Part shown: positions 8,303 to 16,733 of the stretch, piece after piece
Numbering within the stretch: the first letter of the stretch is position 1
Layout of the letters: every line of letters begins with the position of its first letter
NCBI GenBank assembly: GCA_036653535.1
Contig: JAVVTR010000005.1
Location: forward strand, 24,055 to 88,054
Source: JAVVTR01 sp036653535
Lineage (GTDB): Bacteria > Bacteroidota > Bacteroidia > Bacteroidales > P3
DNA length: 64,000 nt
Direction: 5' to 3'
Notes under the pieces: generated by a model
What the model was told of the DNA's origin: nothing
Seen by the model: the letters and a program-made list of their open reading frames with translations, nothing else
The model's database searches: none
Translations under genes and position numbers: made by a program

Positions 8303-9034
8303 TTATTCTTGGGCCGGTTCATGCAATAAATCCATAAATTCCGTGGACCTTGCTTCCAAAATATTGACCACCTTTTCTATTCGACTAATTAAATAATTAT
8401 AACAAATATAAGCGATAATGCCCACTATCAAACCTGCAACAGTAGTAACCATTGCTTGATACATCCCATTAGCCAAGGTTCCAACCTCTATATTATTTCC
8501 CTTGGAAGCCATATCAAAAAACACACGAACCATTCCAACCACAGTACCTAAAAATCCAATCATAGGAGCTGCTCCAGCAGAAGTAGCAAGCCAAGCTATG
8601 TTTTTTTCCAATTTAGCCACCTCTAATTTACCAACATTTTCTATGGCAGCATTAATATCATTTAAAGGTTTTCCCATACGAGTAATTCCTTTTTCTATCA
8701 TTCGGGCCGTTGGAGTATCTGTGTTTACACAAAGTGTTTTAGCTGAATCCAATCTATTATGAATCACAAAATCTCTTACACTATTCATAAAATGACTGGT
8801 ATCTTTAGCCGCTTTTCCTATCACAATAGAACGTTCCACAAAAACATATACCGTCACTAAAAGCAATATCACTAATGGTATCATTAACCATCCTCCTTTG
8901 AGCGCAAGCTCAAAAATAGGGATACTCTCCTGACCCGGCACCACGTTTACACTAGAGGAAAGTTGTTGTATATTTTCTTGTAGAGCGGCCACTGTATCGG
9001 CAACACTTGATCCTTGCACTATTTGTAAAAACAT
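8303..9034 (-). CDS. exbB: MotA/TolQ/ExbB proton channel family protein
   Basis: 243 residues with three hydrophobic segments: GGWLMIPLVILLLVTVYVFV near residue 50, then WLATSAGAAPMIGFLGTVVGM and VTTVAGLIVGIIAYICYNYL. The conserved GAAPMIGFLGTVVGM block identifies the ExbB/TolQ proton channel. It should form a pentamer around the ExbD dimer in the inner membrane. First gene of exbB-exbD-tonB. A near-consensus -7 element (TAACTTCG on the minus strand, 9063-9070) lies about 30 bases upstream of the start. Confidence 0.92.
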   Translation of the reverse strand: MFLQIVQGSSVADTVAALQENIQQLSSSVNVVPGQESIPIFELALKGGWLMIPLVILLLVTVYVFVERSIVIGKAAKDTSHFMNSVRDFVIHNRLDSAKTLCVNTDTPTARMIEKGITRMGKPLNDINAAIENVGKLEVAKLEKNIAWLATSAGAAPMIGFLGTVVGMVRVFFDMASKGNNIEVGTLANGMYQAMVTTVAGLIVGIIAYICYNYLISRIEKVVNILEARSTEFMDLLHEPAQE

Positions 9035-9142
9035 AATTTATCCATTTTGCATTAAAATTAGGCGAAGTTACATTTTTTTTTAATATGCAACATGGATTTT
9101 ATCAATAAAAATAAACAAGTCTTTGTTAGAACGTATCCTTTG

Positions 9143-9167
9143 TTTTAGAAATAGTCTATTTCTAAAA
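9143..9167. repeat. Perfect 12-base-arm palindrome between exbB and ispH
   Basis: TTTTAGAAATAG, one base, CTATTTCTAAAA. It has no T-tract directly following on either strand and lies upstream of both divergent genes, so it may be an operator-type binding site rather than a terminator. The binding factor is unknown. Confidence 0.55.
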
Positions 9168-9334
9168 ATTTTCTTTGTTTCCATTTTAACTACGGAACCA
9201 AGACTACGTGCCAAAATTCAGATAAAAAACATGCAAAAAAACATACACAAAAATCCATGCACGAAAAACAACAAGAAAAAGCGCATAGTCTAATTTCATT
9301 CTTTACTTTAGAGAACTTCTTAATTTTTTTTATG

Positions 9335-9342
9335 TATTTTTG
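9335..9342 (+). promoter_or_regulatory. Promoter -7 element of ispH-recF operon (TATTTTTG)
   Basis: Perfect TAnnTTTG match ending 23 bases before the ispH ATG at 9366. No TTG at -33 spacing was seen. Confidence 0.5.
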
Positions 9343-9365
9343 CTCTCTAAAAGTATTTTCATGCA

Positions 9366-10277
9366 ATGATAGTAAACATTGATACACAATCTGGATTTTG
9401 TTTTGGAGTAGTATCTGCCATAACTACTGCCGAAAAAAAATTAGCGCAAGAAACCGATGGACTTTATTGCTTAGGAGATATTGTACACAACAACGAAGAA
9501 GTAGAACGGCTGCACCAATTAGGCCTTCAAGTTATTGACTATAATACTTTTCAACATTTAAAAAATACTAAAGTTTTAATTCGTGCTCATGGGGAACCAC
9601 CGAAAACTTATAATATTGCTCGCAAAAATAACATAGAGTTAATAGATGCCACCTGCCCTATTGTACTAAAACTACAAGAGAGAATAAAAGAAGGCTATGC
9701 GGAAATGGAAAAAATTGGTGGGCAAGTTCTTATTTACGGGAAAGCGGGACATGCGGAAGTTATAGGACTAAACGGACAGACAGGGAATAATGCTATAGTA
9801 ATTAGCCATTTTGAAGAACTACAGCAAATAAACTACCACATACCCATTCGTCTGTACTCTCAAACAACTATGAATACCGAAGATTATACCAAAATAAGAG
9901 AATTTATTCGCCAAAAATGTGAAGAAAGTGGCAGTAGTTTTCAAGCGGTCAACAGTATTTGTGGCAGTATGAGTTCTCGGGCCGAACGCCTCCAATCTTT
10001 TGCGGAAAATCATGATGCTCTTGTTTTCGTAAGCGGAAAAAAGAGTTCCAACGGCCAATATTTATATAGTATTTGTCGTCAACATAATGCTAATACTTTT
10101 TTTATAAGTAATGTAGATGAGCTGCAAGAGAAAGATTTTAAAAACTCTGAAGGTTTACTCCAATATCAAAAAATAGGTATTTGCGGTGCTACCTCCACTC
10201 CTATGTGGTTAATGGAAGCCGCTGCAAAAACCATAGAAAATTTCGACCATGCACCTAATAAATCTCTCCATAAATAA
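9366..10277 (+). CDS. ispH: 4-hydroxy-3-methylbut-2-enyl diphosphate reductase
   Basis: 303 residues; last enzyme of the MEP isoprenoid pathway, making IPP and DMAPP with a [4Fe-4S] cluster. Cluster cysteines are visible in SGFCFGV (Cys12), DATCPIV and NSICGSM. The substrate-binding histidines and glutamate are seen in DIVHNNEEV, RAHGEPP and KAGHAEV. The C-terminal GICGATSTPMWL is also typical. Its last 29 bases overlap the start of recF, so translation of the two is probably coupled. ispE in the same window belongs to the same pathway. Confidence 0.95.
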   Translation: MIVNIDTQSGFCFGVVSAITTAEKKLAQETDGLYCLGDIVHNNEEVERLHQLGLQVIDYNTFQHLKNTKVLIRAHGEPPKTYNIARKNNIELIDATCPIVLKLQERIKEGYAEMEKIGGQVLIYGKAGHAEVIGLNGQTGNNAIVISHFEELQQINYHIPIRLYSQTTMNTEDYTKIREFIRQKCEESGSSFQAVNSICGSMSSRAERLQSFAENHDALVFVSGKKSSNGQYLYSICRQHNANTFFISNVDELQEKDFKNSEGLLQYQKIGICGATSTPMWLMEAAAKTIENFDHAPNKSLHK

Positions 10278-11349
10278 TTTTAAAAACTATGAAGATGCGC
10301 AAGCGGTTTTCTGTCCAAAAATAAACTGCTTTGTAGGAAATAATGGTTGCGGAAAAACTAATTTATTAGATGCCATCCATTATCTTTCTTTTTCTAAGAG
10401 CTATTTTAACAGTTCCGACACCCAAAACATCCGTTACGAACAATGTTTTTTTGCTCTGCACGGAAATTACGAAACAGAAAATGGGGAAGTTTCCGTTTCT
10501 TGTATTCAAAAGCGTAACCAAAGGAAAATATTTAAGCTAAATAAAAAAGAATACGACCGCATTTCAGAGCATATCGGAAAATTCCCTTTAATTATGGTTG
10601 CACCACAAGATCAGGAACTAATTAATGGAAGTAGCGAAATAAGACGTAAGTTTTTAGATAGCGTAATTTCTCAATTCAACCGACCATACTTAGAAAAACT
10701 TATTCATTACAATAGAGTTTTAGAGCAACGGAATCGTTTGTTAAAACAAGATTATATAGATCCTTCCTTATTAGATGTTTTTGATGATCAATTAACTTCA
10801 TACGCCTACTTCCTTTATCAAGCAAGGAAACAATTTGTAGATCGTTTTATTCCTATTTTCCAACAATATTACCAAGAAATAGCCGGTACAAAGGAGAAAA
10901 TAAATTTGCAATATATTTCCCAAATAAAAGATAGTGATAGTATGGGAATTCTACTCAAAGAGTCCATTAAAAAAGATCAAATTCTACAATATACTACGGT
11001 GGGAATACACAAAGATGATCTTGCACTACTTTTAGAAGAATATCCTATAAAAAAAGTCGGCTCCCAAGGGCAGCAGAAATCCTTTATCATTGCTTTACGT
11101 TTGGCACAATTGCAATATATATCCGAACAAAAAAAATTCTTTCCTATTCTTTTATTAGATGATATTTTCGACAAATTAGATAAACAGAGAGCTTGTAAAT
11201 TAATGAATTTAGTAGGTCAAAGTCATTTTGGACAAGTTTTCCTCAGCGATACAGATATGGAAAGAGTAGAAAATATTTTTAAATTATTTCCATCAGAACA
11301 CCTAATTTACAAAATTTCCGATGCGGAAATACAAAAAACCACACTATAA
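10249..11349 (+). CDS. recF: DNA replication and repair protein RecF
   Basis: 366 residues, the usual RecF size. SMC/ABC-like ATPase that loads RecA at gapped DNA with RecO and RecR. The N-terminus reads LINLSINNFKNYE, with Walker A VGNNGCGKTN near residue 35. The signature region is VGSQGQQKSFIIALRLAQ, Walker B is FPILLLDDIFDKLD, and the D-loop/His-switch region is FGQVFLSDTD. Translation starts inside ispH (29-base overlap) and ends on the TAATG junction with the next gene, so the three genes form one tightly packed operon. Confidence 0.96.
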   Translation: MHLINLSINNFKNYEDAQAVFCPKINCFVGNNGCGKTNLLDAIHYLSFSKSYFNSSDTQNIRYEQCFFALHGNYETENGEVSVSCIQKRNQRKIFKLNKKEYDRISEHIGKFPLIMVAPQDQELINGSSEIRRKFLDSVISQFNRPYLEKLIHYNRVLEQRNRLLKQDYIDPSLLDVFDDQLTSYAYFLYQARKQFVDRFIPIFQQYYQEIAGTKEKINLQYISQIKDSDSMGILLKESIKKDQILQYTTVGIHKDDLALLLEEYPIKKVGSQGQQKSFIIALRLAQLQYISEQKKFFPILLLDDIFDKLDKQRACKLMNLVGQSHFGQVFLSDTDMERVENIFKLFPSEHLIYKISDAEIQKTTL

Positions 11350-11663
11350 TGGCTATACTAAGAAAATCGACACAAAGAAAAGGAAAAGAATCTTCTGTTA
11401 ATGATATTATGGATGCCGTATCTACTTTTTACGGATGGAATGATAGGTTAAATAAAGAAAGAGCCATGAATGCGTACGCTCTTTGTGTGGATGCAGATAT
11501 TCTACGTTGCACGGAAAATTTTTATATTAAAGATCGTACTTTACACTTACAACTAAATTCAGCAGCAGCCAAAAGCAATTTGCAATATCAACTCGGAAAT
11601 ATTAAAATGGAAATTAATCGCATAGTAGGAACCGAACTTATAGAGTCTATAATTTTATCCTAA
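11349..11663 (+). CDS. DUF721 (DciA-like) protein
   Basis: 104 residues, matching the DUF721 family; the conserved parts are the N-terminal SVNDIMDAVSTFYGW and the KDRTLHLQLNSAAAKSNLQYQ core. In other bacteria DUF721 proteins include DciA, which helps load the DnaB helicase, and members often sit next to recF as here. Start and upstream stop share one base (TAATG), indicating translational coupling to recF. A replication role is inference from family and neighbours. Confidence 0.75.
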   Translation: MAILRKSTQRKGKESSVNDIMDAVSTFYGWNDRLNKERAMNAYALCVDADILRCTENFYIKDRTLHLQLNSAAAKSNLQYQLGNIKMEINRIVGTELIESIILS

Positions 11664-11692
11664 AAATACAGAGTTTTTTCTCTTATACGTAA

Positions 11693-11716
11693 GTACTTTC
11701 CTTATAAGGAAAGTAC
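11693..11716. terminator. Perfect 24-base palindrome at the convergent dciA-like/pfkA junction
   Basis: A self-complementary 24-mer (arms GTACTTTCCTTA/TAAGGAAAGTAC). It includes the last codons and stop of pfkA (stop at 11702-11704). As RNA it folds on either strand, so it may work as a bidirectional 3'-end hairpin. No T-tract directly follows, so intrinsic termination is uncertain. Confidence 0.4.
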
Positions 11717-12685
11717 CCTTGCCACTTCCAATAATTCTGCTTCTATTTGTTGATGCTGCTTCGTTGCTTTTTGAAATGGGATATGCACTATTTCATTATT
11801 CACCTGTCCTACCATTACGCCCTCTTTCCCTTCCAATAAGGCTTTTACTCCATTATATCCTAATCTACTTGCCAAAACTCTATCAAAACAAGAAGGTGCT
11901 CCCCCTCTTTGAATATGCCCCAATATAGTAACCCGTGTTTCATACTTCGGCAAACGTTCCTTTACCAATTTAGCCACATCGGTAGCTCCTCCTAATTCAT
12001 CTCCTTCTGCTACTATAATAATTCCAGAAGTTTTGTGCTTTCTCTGATCATATTCTAGTTTTTCAATCAATGTATCCAAATCCGTAATGGTTTCTGGAAT
12101 AAGAATATCTTCCGCTCCCACTGCAATTCCACTATGTAAAGCTATAAAACCAGCATCTCTTCCCATTACTTCTACAAAAAACAAGGTATCATGAGAACCA
12201 GCGGTATCTCTTATCTTATCTACCGCTTCTACCACCGTATTAATAGCAGTATCATAGCCTATAGTATAATCGGTTCCAAATAAATCATTATCTATAGTTC
12301 CCGGTAGACCAACGATAGGAACATCATAACGTTCCGCCAAATTCAGAGCACCTCTAAAGGTACCATCCCCCCCTATCACCACTAAGCCATCTATATCTTC
12401 ATCTTGAATATTCTGATAAGCTTTTGCTAATCCTTCCTCTGTTCGAAACTCTGGACAACGAGACGACTTTAGCATAGTTCCGCCTCTTTGAATAATATTG
12501 GCTACAGAATAACCATACAAAGGCATAAATTCTTTTTCAATAAGACCTTTGTATCCATGACTTATACCCACAACCAACAATTTCTCATTTACAGCAGTAC
12601 GAACCACTGCTCTAATGGCGGCATTCATTCCGGGAGCATCTCCACCAGAGCTCAATACTCCTATTTTTCTAATTGTTTTCGGCAT
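11702..12685 (-). CDS. pfkA: ATP-dependent 6-phosphofructokinase
   Basis: 327 residues; phosphorylates fructose 6-phosphate in glycolysis. The N-terminal SSGGDAPGMNAAIRA binds ATP phosphates. The VIGGDGTFRGA motif has Gly after Asp, and GLPGTIDND has Gly where PPi-dependent enzymes have Lys; both mark the ATP-dependent class. VMGRDAGFIALH and HIQRGGAPSCFDRVLAS are the substrate-binding segments. It follows topA after six bases, so the two are probably one transcript. The stop codon lies inside a perfect palindrome. Confidence 0.96.
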   Translation of the reverse strand: MPKTIRKIGVLSSGGDAPGMNAAIRAVVRTAVNEKLLVVGISHGYKGLIEKEFMPLYGYSVANIIQRGGTMLKSSRCPEFRTEEGLAKAYQNIQDEDIDGLVVIGGDGTFRGALNLAERYDVPIVGLPGTIDNDLFGTDYTIGYDTAINTVVEAVDKIRDTAGSHDTLFFVEVMGRDAGFIALHSGIAVGAEDILIPETITDLDTLIEKLEYDQRKHKTSGIIIVAEGDELGGATDVAKLVKERLPKYETRVTILGHIQRGGAPSCFDRVLASRLGYNGVKALLEGKEGVMVGQVNNEIVHIPFQKATKQHQQIEAELLEVARVLSL

Positions 12686-12691
12686 TAATTA

Positions 12692-15058
12692 TTATTTTTT
12701 TACGCTTTTTTTGCGTGTTTTGGAAGCGGAAGATTTTTTCTTTTCAGAAGGGGCCGCTTTCCGCCCTCTAAAAGAAGTCGATTTTCCTTGAGATGCCCCC
12801 TTAGCAATAATTTCCCTACATTCCTCTAAGGTTAAATCTCCGGCATTACGACTTTTTTCTATTTTATAATTCTTTTTTTCAAAAGAGATATAAGGGCCAA
12901 AACGACCATTGAGCACTAATAATTCCGGATCTTCGTTAAAAGATTTTATGATTTTCTCTTGATCGGCTTTGCGCTTATTTTGTATTAATTCTATAGCCGT
13001 GTTTTCTGTTATTTCTAAAGGATCTTCTGTTTTAGGAATAGAAACAAAAAGTCCTTTGTGTCTAATATATGGTCCAAAACGGCCAATAGCAGCTACCATT
13101 TCCTCCTCTTCAAAAACCCCTACTACCCTTGGTAATTTAAATAAATCCAAGGCATCTTGAATGGTAATTGCATCCATAGATTGCCCCTTTTTCAATCCTG
13201 CAAAAACAGGTTTTTGTTCTGATTTAGTTTCCCCTTTTTGAACTACAGGTCCAAAACGGCTCAACTTAACATAAATGTTTACGCCACTAAGCGGATCGGT
13301 ACCCAATAATCTTTCTCCACTTACTTTCTCTGAATTTTTTGCCGTTATTTCCACTTGCTTATGAAAAGGTTTATAAAAATCGGCAATCATTTTATTCCAT
13401 TTTTGCAAACCTTGAGCAACCTCATCAAATTGTTTTTCTACTTCCGCCGTAAAATTATAATCCAATATATCGGAAAAATTTTCCATTAAGAATTGGTTCA
13501 CCAAAACACCAACATCTGTTGGAAATAACTTTGCTTTTTCTGCTCCGGTATTCTCCTTCAAAGCCAATTCCTCTACCTGCCCTTTTTTAAGTTCCAAACT
13601 TACATATTCCCGAAGATTTCCGGTTTTATCCTCTTTTACAATATATTCTCGCTTCAAAATAGTAGAAATAGTGGGAGCATACGTAGAAGGACGACCTATA
13701 CCTAATTCTTCTAACTTCTTTACCAAGCTGGCCTCTGAATATCGAGGGCTATGTTGTGTAAATGTCTGTCGTGCTCCTACTCTCTTTAGGGATAATATTT
13801 GCCCCATACTTAAAGCCGGCAATTTATGGGCATCCTCTTTGTTATCCTCTTCTTCGTCTTTAGATTCTGCATACACTTTTAAAAAACCGTCAAAAAGAAG
13901 CACTTCCCCTTTCGCTATAAAATGCTCAGAACGACCTTCTATAGCTATAGATACTTGATTTCTTTCCAATTCTGCTTCGCTCATTTGAGAGGCGATAGCC
14001 CTTTTCCAAATTAATTCATACAATTTGATTTGAGCCGACTCTCCCGTAATTTGTGTACGATCCATAGCCGTAGGTCTAATTGCTTCATGCGCCTCTTGTG
14101 CCCCTTTTGTCTTGGTACTAAACTGTCGCCTTTTCGCATATTTAGCTCCATAAGCCGCCACAATTTGAGTTTTAGCCATATCCAATGCATAAGAGGAAAG
14201 GTTTACCGAATCGGTACGCATATAGGTAATATACCCCTGCTCATAAAGTTGCTGTGCCACATACATAGTTTTGGTAACCGAAAAACCTAATTTTCGTGCG
14301 GCTTCCTGCTGTAAAGTAGAGGTAGTAAAGGGAGCAGATGGAGATTTTTTTGATGGTTTTATTTCTAAATTGTCCACCCGAAAATCAGCATCTTTACAGG
14401 ATAATAAAAATTTTTCTGTTTCTTTTTTTTCTTTAAAACGCTTATCTAATTCTGCAATGAAATTGCCAAAAGAAGCAGTAACTTTATATACCGATTCTTC
14501 TTTAAATTTTTTTATTTCCTCTTCTCTTTCCACAACCAATCGCACGGCAACAGACTGCACTCTACCTGCAGAAAGTTGCGGTCTTACTTTTCTCCATAGT
14601 ACAGGCGATATTTCATAGCCCACCAATCTATCTAATACCCGTCTTGCTTGTTGAGCATCTACCAAATTATAATCTAATTTACGAGGATTTTCAATAGCAT
14701 GTAAAATAGCAGCCTTAGTTATTTCATTAAAAACAATACGCTTGGTTTTCTGTGCATCTAATTTTAGAACATCTTCCAAATGCCAAGCTATAGCCTCCCC
14801 CTCCCTATCCTCATCAGAAGCTAACCATACAAATTCTGCCTCTTTAGAAGCCTTGGTTAATTGGGCTATTAATGCTTTTTTATCCGATTGTATTTCATAT
14901 TCCGGAACAAATCCGTTCTTTATATCTATACTTAAGCGACTCTTTGGTAAATCCCGAATATGTCCAAAACAGGATAAAACATGAAAATCTTTTCCCAAAA
15001 ATTTCTCTATAGTCTTGGCCTTAGCCGGAGACTCTACGATAACCAAATTTTTTGACAT
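12692..15058 (-). CDS. topA: DNA topoisomerase I
   Basis: Type IA topoisomerase that relaxes negative supercoils, about 788 residues from the ATG at 15058. I preferred that start to the longer frame because NLVIVESPAKAKTIEKFL begins directly after it and a -7 element lies upstream. The TOPRIM domain has ESPAKA and SDEDREGEAIAWH; the catalytic tyrosine is in TYMRTDS (Tyr279). Zinc-finger cysteines are absent. The C-terminus instead has repeated topoisomerase C-terminal repeats (SRFGPVV, GRFGPYIRHK, GRFGPYISF) and a Lys/Ser-rich tail. It is followed closely by pfkA. Confidence 0.96.
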   Translation of the reverse strand: MSKNLVIVESPAKAKTIEKFLGKDFHVLSCFGHIRDLPKSRLSIDIKNGFVPEYEIQSDKKALIAQLTKASKEAEFVWLASDEDREGEAIAWHLEDVLKLDAQKTKRIVFNEITKAAILHAIENPRKLDYNLVDAQQARRVLDRLVGYEISPVLWRKVRPQLSAGRVQSVAVRLVVEREEEIKKFKEESVYKVTASFGNFIAELDKRFKEKKETEKFLLSCKDADFRVDNLEIKPSKKSPSAPFTTSTLQQEAARKLGFSVTKTMYVAQQLYEQGYITYMRTDSVNLSSYALDMAKTQIVAAYGAKYAKRRQFSTKTKGAQEAHEAIRPTAMDRTQITGESAQIKLYELIWKRAIASQMSEAELERNQVSIAIEGRSEHFIAKGEVLLFDGFLKVYAESKDEEEDNKEDAHKLPALSMGQILSLKRVGARQTFTQHSPRYSEASLVKKLEELGIGRPSTYAPTISTILKREYIVKEDKTGNLREYVSLELKKGQVEELALKENTGAEKAKLFPTDVGVLVNQFLMENFSDILDYNFTAEVEKQFDEVAQGLQKWNKMIADFYKPFHKQVEITAKNSEKVSGERLLGTDPLSGVNIYVKLSRFGPVVQKGETKSEQKPVFAGLKKGQSMDAITIQDALDLFKLPRVVGVFEEEEMVAAIGRFGPYIRHKGLFVSIPKTEDPLEITENTAIELIQNKRKADQEKIIKSFNEDPELLVLNGRFGPYISFEKKNYKIEKSRNAGDLTLEECREIIAKGASQGKSTSFRGRKAAPSEKKKSSASKTRKKSVKK

Positions 15059-15079
15059 TCTTTCTCTTTTTTTCGGCTG

Positions 15080-15087
15080 CAAAGATA
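15080..15087 (-). promoter_or_regulatory. Promoter -7 element of topA-pfkA (TATCTTTG)
   Basis: Perfect TAnnTTTG on the minus strand, 22 bases before the topA ATG at 15058. A purine-rich stretch (AAAGAGAAAGA) lies between it and the start. Confidence 0.55.
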
Positions 15088-15229
15088 TATACATTAATAT
15101 TAAAAAACCTATTTTTAATATTTTTTAACAATTTCGCCCCCTCTTTTTAAGGATATTATTAAAGAAAAAACACAGTCCTAAGTTCTTTTATTTATGAAGA
15201 TACAACTCAACTTTACTCTTTTAGAAAAG

Positions 15230-16159
15230 CTATATACTGCTACTATCTGCTGGCAAATACAAGGTATACTTTTTACGAGATTTATTAGGCAAAGATCTTT
15301 CTATCAACCAAGGATTGTACATCTTTAAAATACCATAGCTCACCCCCAATTGTTCCGACAAAAGGAATAAACTTTCCACCGTAGTATCAATAGATACTTC
15401 TTTGACAGGCAATGGTGGATATAGGGCTCCTTTATTAAGATAAAATCCATAGGACTCCGGGTTTTCGAAAATAATTTTTTCTGCCAATATACGAAATACA
15501 TATCGGAGCGTTTCTTCCGGCAAATGCAATAGGTAGTAGTCCTGCTGCTTTTGAGTACGTATGTGATAATCCATATTTCCACGACCTATATTGTAAGAAG
15601 CTGCTACTATAGCCCAATTTTTGTAACGATTATACATGGAATTCAAATATTTACAAGCAGCCTCTGTGGATAGTACTACATCTAATCGTTCATCTACTTC
15701 TTCATTTACCTCTAAACCAAAATCACGTGCGGTTCCTGGAAGAAATTGCCAAAATCCATCTGCTCTTGCAGAAGAAGCTCTGTTTATAAATCCACTCTCT
15801 ATTAAAGCTAAATACTTAAAATCATTGGGTATTCCATTTTTCTTCAATATCGGTTCTATAACAGGAAACCAACGATTGGCCCTCTTCATCCACAACAATT
15901 GATTCGATTGCCAATACACATTAACTAATAACTCTCTATCTAATCTTTCTTTCACATGAAAAATATCTAAAGGCACTTTTTCGCCTGCAAAATACAAAAG
16001 CTGCGGAATAGGAGGCGAAAATATTTTGTATGACTTTGTGAAAGCTTCTTGATAAATACATTCCTCCTCCGTTTGGTTCACCAAACCCACACACAAAAAA
16101 ACAAAAATTCCAAGCAGAGAAAACGCAGCAATGGCTAAGTATCCGTTCTTAAAACTCAC
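15230..16159 (-). CDS. Lytic transglycosylase (SLT domain, MltD-like)
   Basis: 309 residues with an N-terminal hydrophobic segment (about 8-27) for export or anchoring. The SLT domain has YLALIESGF with the catalytic Glu, SSARADGFWQFLPGTARDFGL, and ASYNIGRGN. It cleaves peptidoglycan glycan strands, making anhydro-muropeptides. The C-terminal LGVSYGILKMYNPWL...YTLYLP resembles a single LysM-like binding module, as in MltD. Translation starts at GTG, sharing four bases (GTGA) with the rfbC stop, so it is the last gene of the rel-ackA-lpd-rfbC run. Confidence 0.88.
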   Translation of the reverse strand: MSFKNGYLAIAAFSLLGIFVFLCVGLVNQTEEECIYQEAFTKSYKIFSPPIPQLLYFAGEKVPLDIFHVKERLDRELLVNVYWQSNQLLWMKRANRWFPVIEPILKKNGIPNDFKYLALIESGFINRASSARADGFWQFLPGTARDFGLEVNEEVDERLDVVLSTEAACKYLNSMYNRYKNWAIVAASYNIGRGNMDYHIRTQKQQDYYLLHLPEETLRYVFRILAEKIIFENPESYGFYLNKGALYPPLPVKEVSIDTTVESLFLLSEQLGVSYGILKMYNPWLIERSLPNKSRKKYTLYLPADSSSI

Positions 16160-16719
16160 TCTTTCCCTCCATTTTTCATAAACGGGCTTTTAAAATCAGC
16201 AAAAGAAGATCCTATTTGATCTTTATCCGATAAAATAGGATCTTTGATTTTCCAATCTATATGCAAATCCGGATCATTCCACAATATGCAAGCTTCCGAT
16301 TCAGGAGAATATGGAACGCTTACTTTATAAGCAAAAATAGTATCCTCTTGCAAGGTTACAAAACCATGGGCAAAACCAGGAGGTAAAAAAAACTGTCTTT
16401 TGTTATCCTCCGTAAGTTCTACACAAACATGCTCTCCGTAAGTAGAAGAGTCCAAACGCAAATCTACTGCTACATCCATAACCGCCCCTTTTATAACCCT
16501 TACGATTTTCCCTTGCGCATAAGGCGGCTTTTGAAAATGTAATCCTCTTAATACCCCTTTGCGCGATTTCGACTCATTATCTTGCACAAAAGAATATTTT
16601 AATCCGGCATTACTCCATTGTTTTTCGGAATAAGTTTCGATAAAGTAGCCTCTATCATCCATAAAAACCTTAGGTTGCAAAATAATAAGGTCTGCTATTT
16701 TAGTTTGAATTACTTCCAT
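16156..16719 (-). CDS. rfbC: dTDP-4-dehydrorhamnose 3,5-epimerase
   Basis: 187 residues of the RmlC cupin family. It epimerises dTDP-4-keto-6-deoxyglucose for dTDP-L-rhamnose, a surface-polysaccharide precursor. Signatures are FVQDNESKSRKGVLRGLHFQ with the catalytic His, VDLRLDSSTYGEH, FFLPPGFAHGF and the tyrosine-bearing FAYKVSVPYSPE. The partner genes rfbA, rfbB and rfbD are not in the window. It sits oddly between lpd and a lytic transglycosylase, sharing four bases with the latter. Confidence 0.93.
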   Translation of the reverse strand: MEVIQTKIADLIILQPKVFMDDRGYFIETYSEKQWSNAGLKYSFVQDNESKSRKGVLRGLHFQKPPYAQGKIVRVIKGAVMDVAVDLRLDSSTYGEHVCVELTEDNKRQFFLPPGFAHGFVTLQEDTIFAYKVSVPYSPESEACILWNDPDLHIDWKIKDPILSDKDQIGSSFADFKSPFMKNGGKE

Positions 16720-16733
16720 AGTTACATTCTTTA

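Larger units (their letters stand above)
9035..9365. other. Divergent exbB/ispH intergenic region
   Basis: 331 bases without a convincing gene. It holds a candidate exbB promoter (9063-9070, minus strand), a perfect 12-base-arm palindrome (9143-9167) and a consensus -7 element for ispH (9335-9342). The 65-residue minus-strand frame overlapping it is Cys/Phe/Lys-rich and not credible as a protein. No tRNA or riboswitch was recognised. Confidence 0.6.

Noticed and set aside
9190..9387. 65-residue minus-strand frame between exbB and ispH
   Set aside because: Composition dominated by Cys, Phe and Lys, overlaps the ispH promoter and start, no recognisable family.
11702..12685. PPi-dependent phosphofructokinase
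   Set aside because: GGDGT and GLPGTIDND have Gly at both diagnostic positions, as in ATP-dependent enzymes.
14030..14290. Plus-strand open frames opposite topA
   Set aside because: Antisense shadows of a well-defined gene; no start context or motif.
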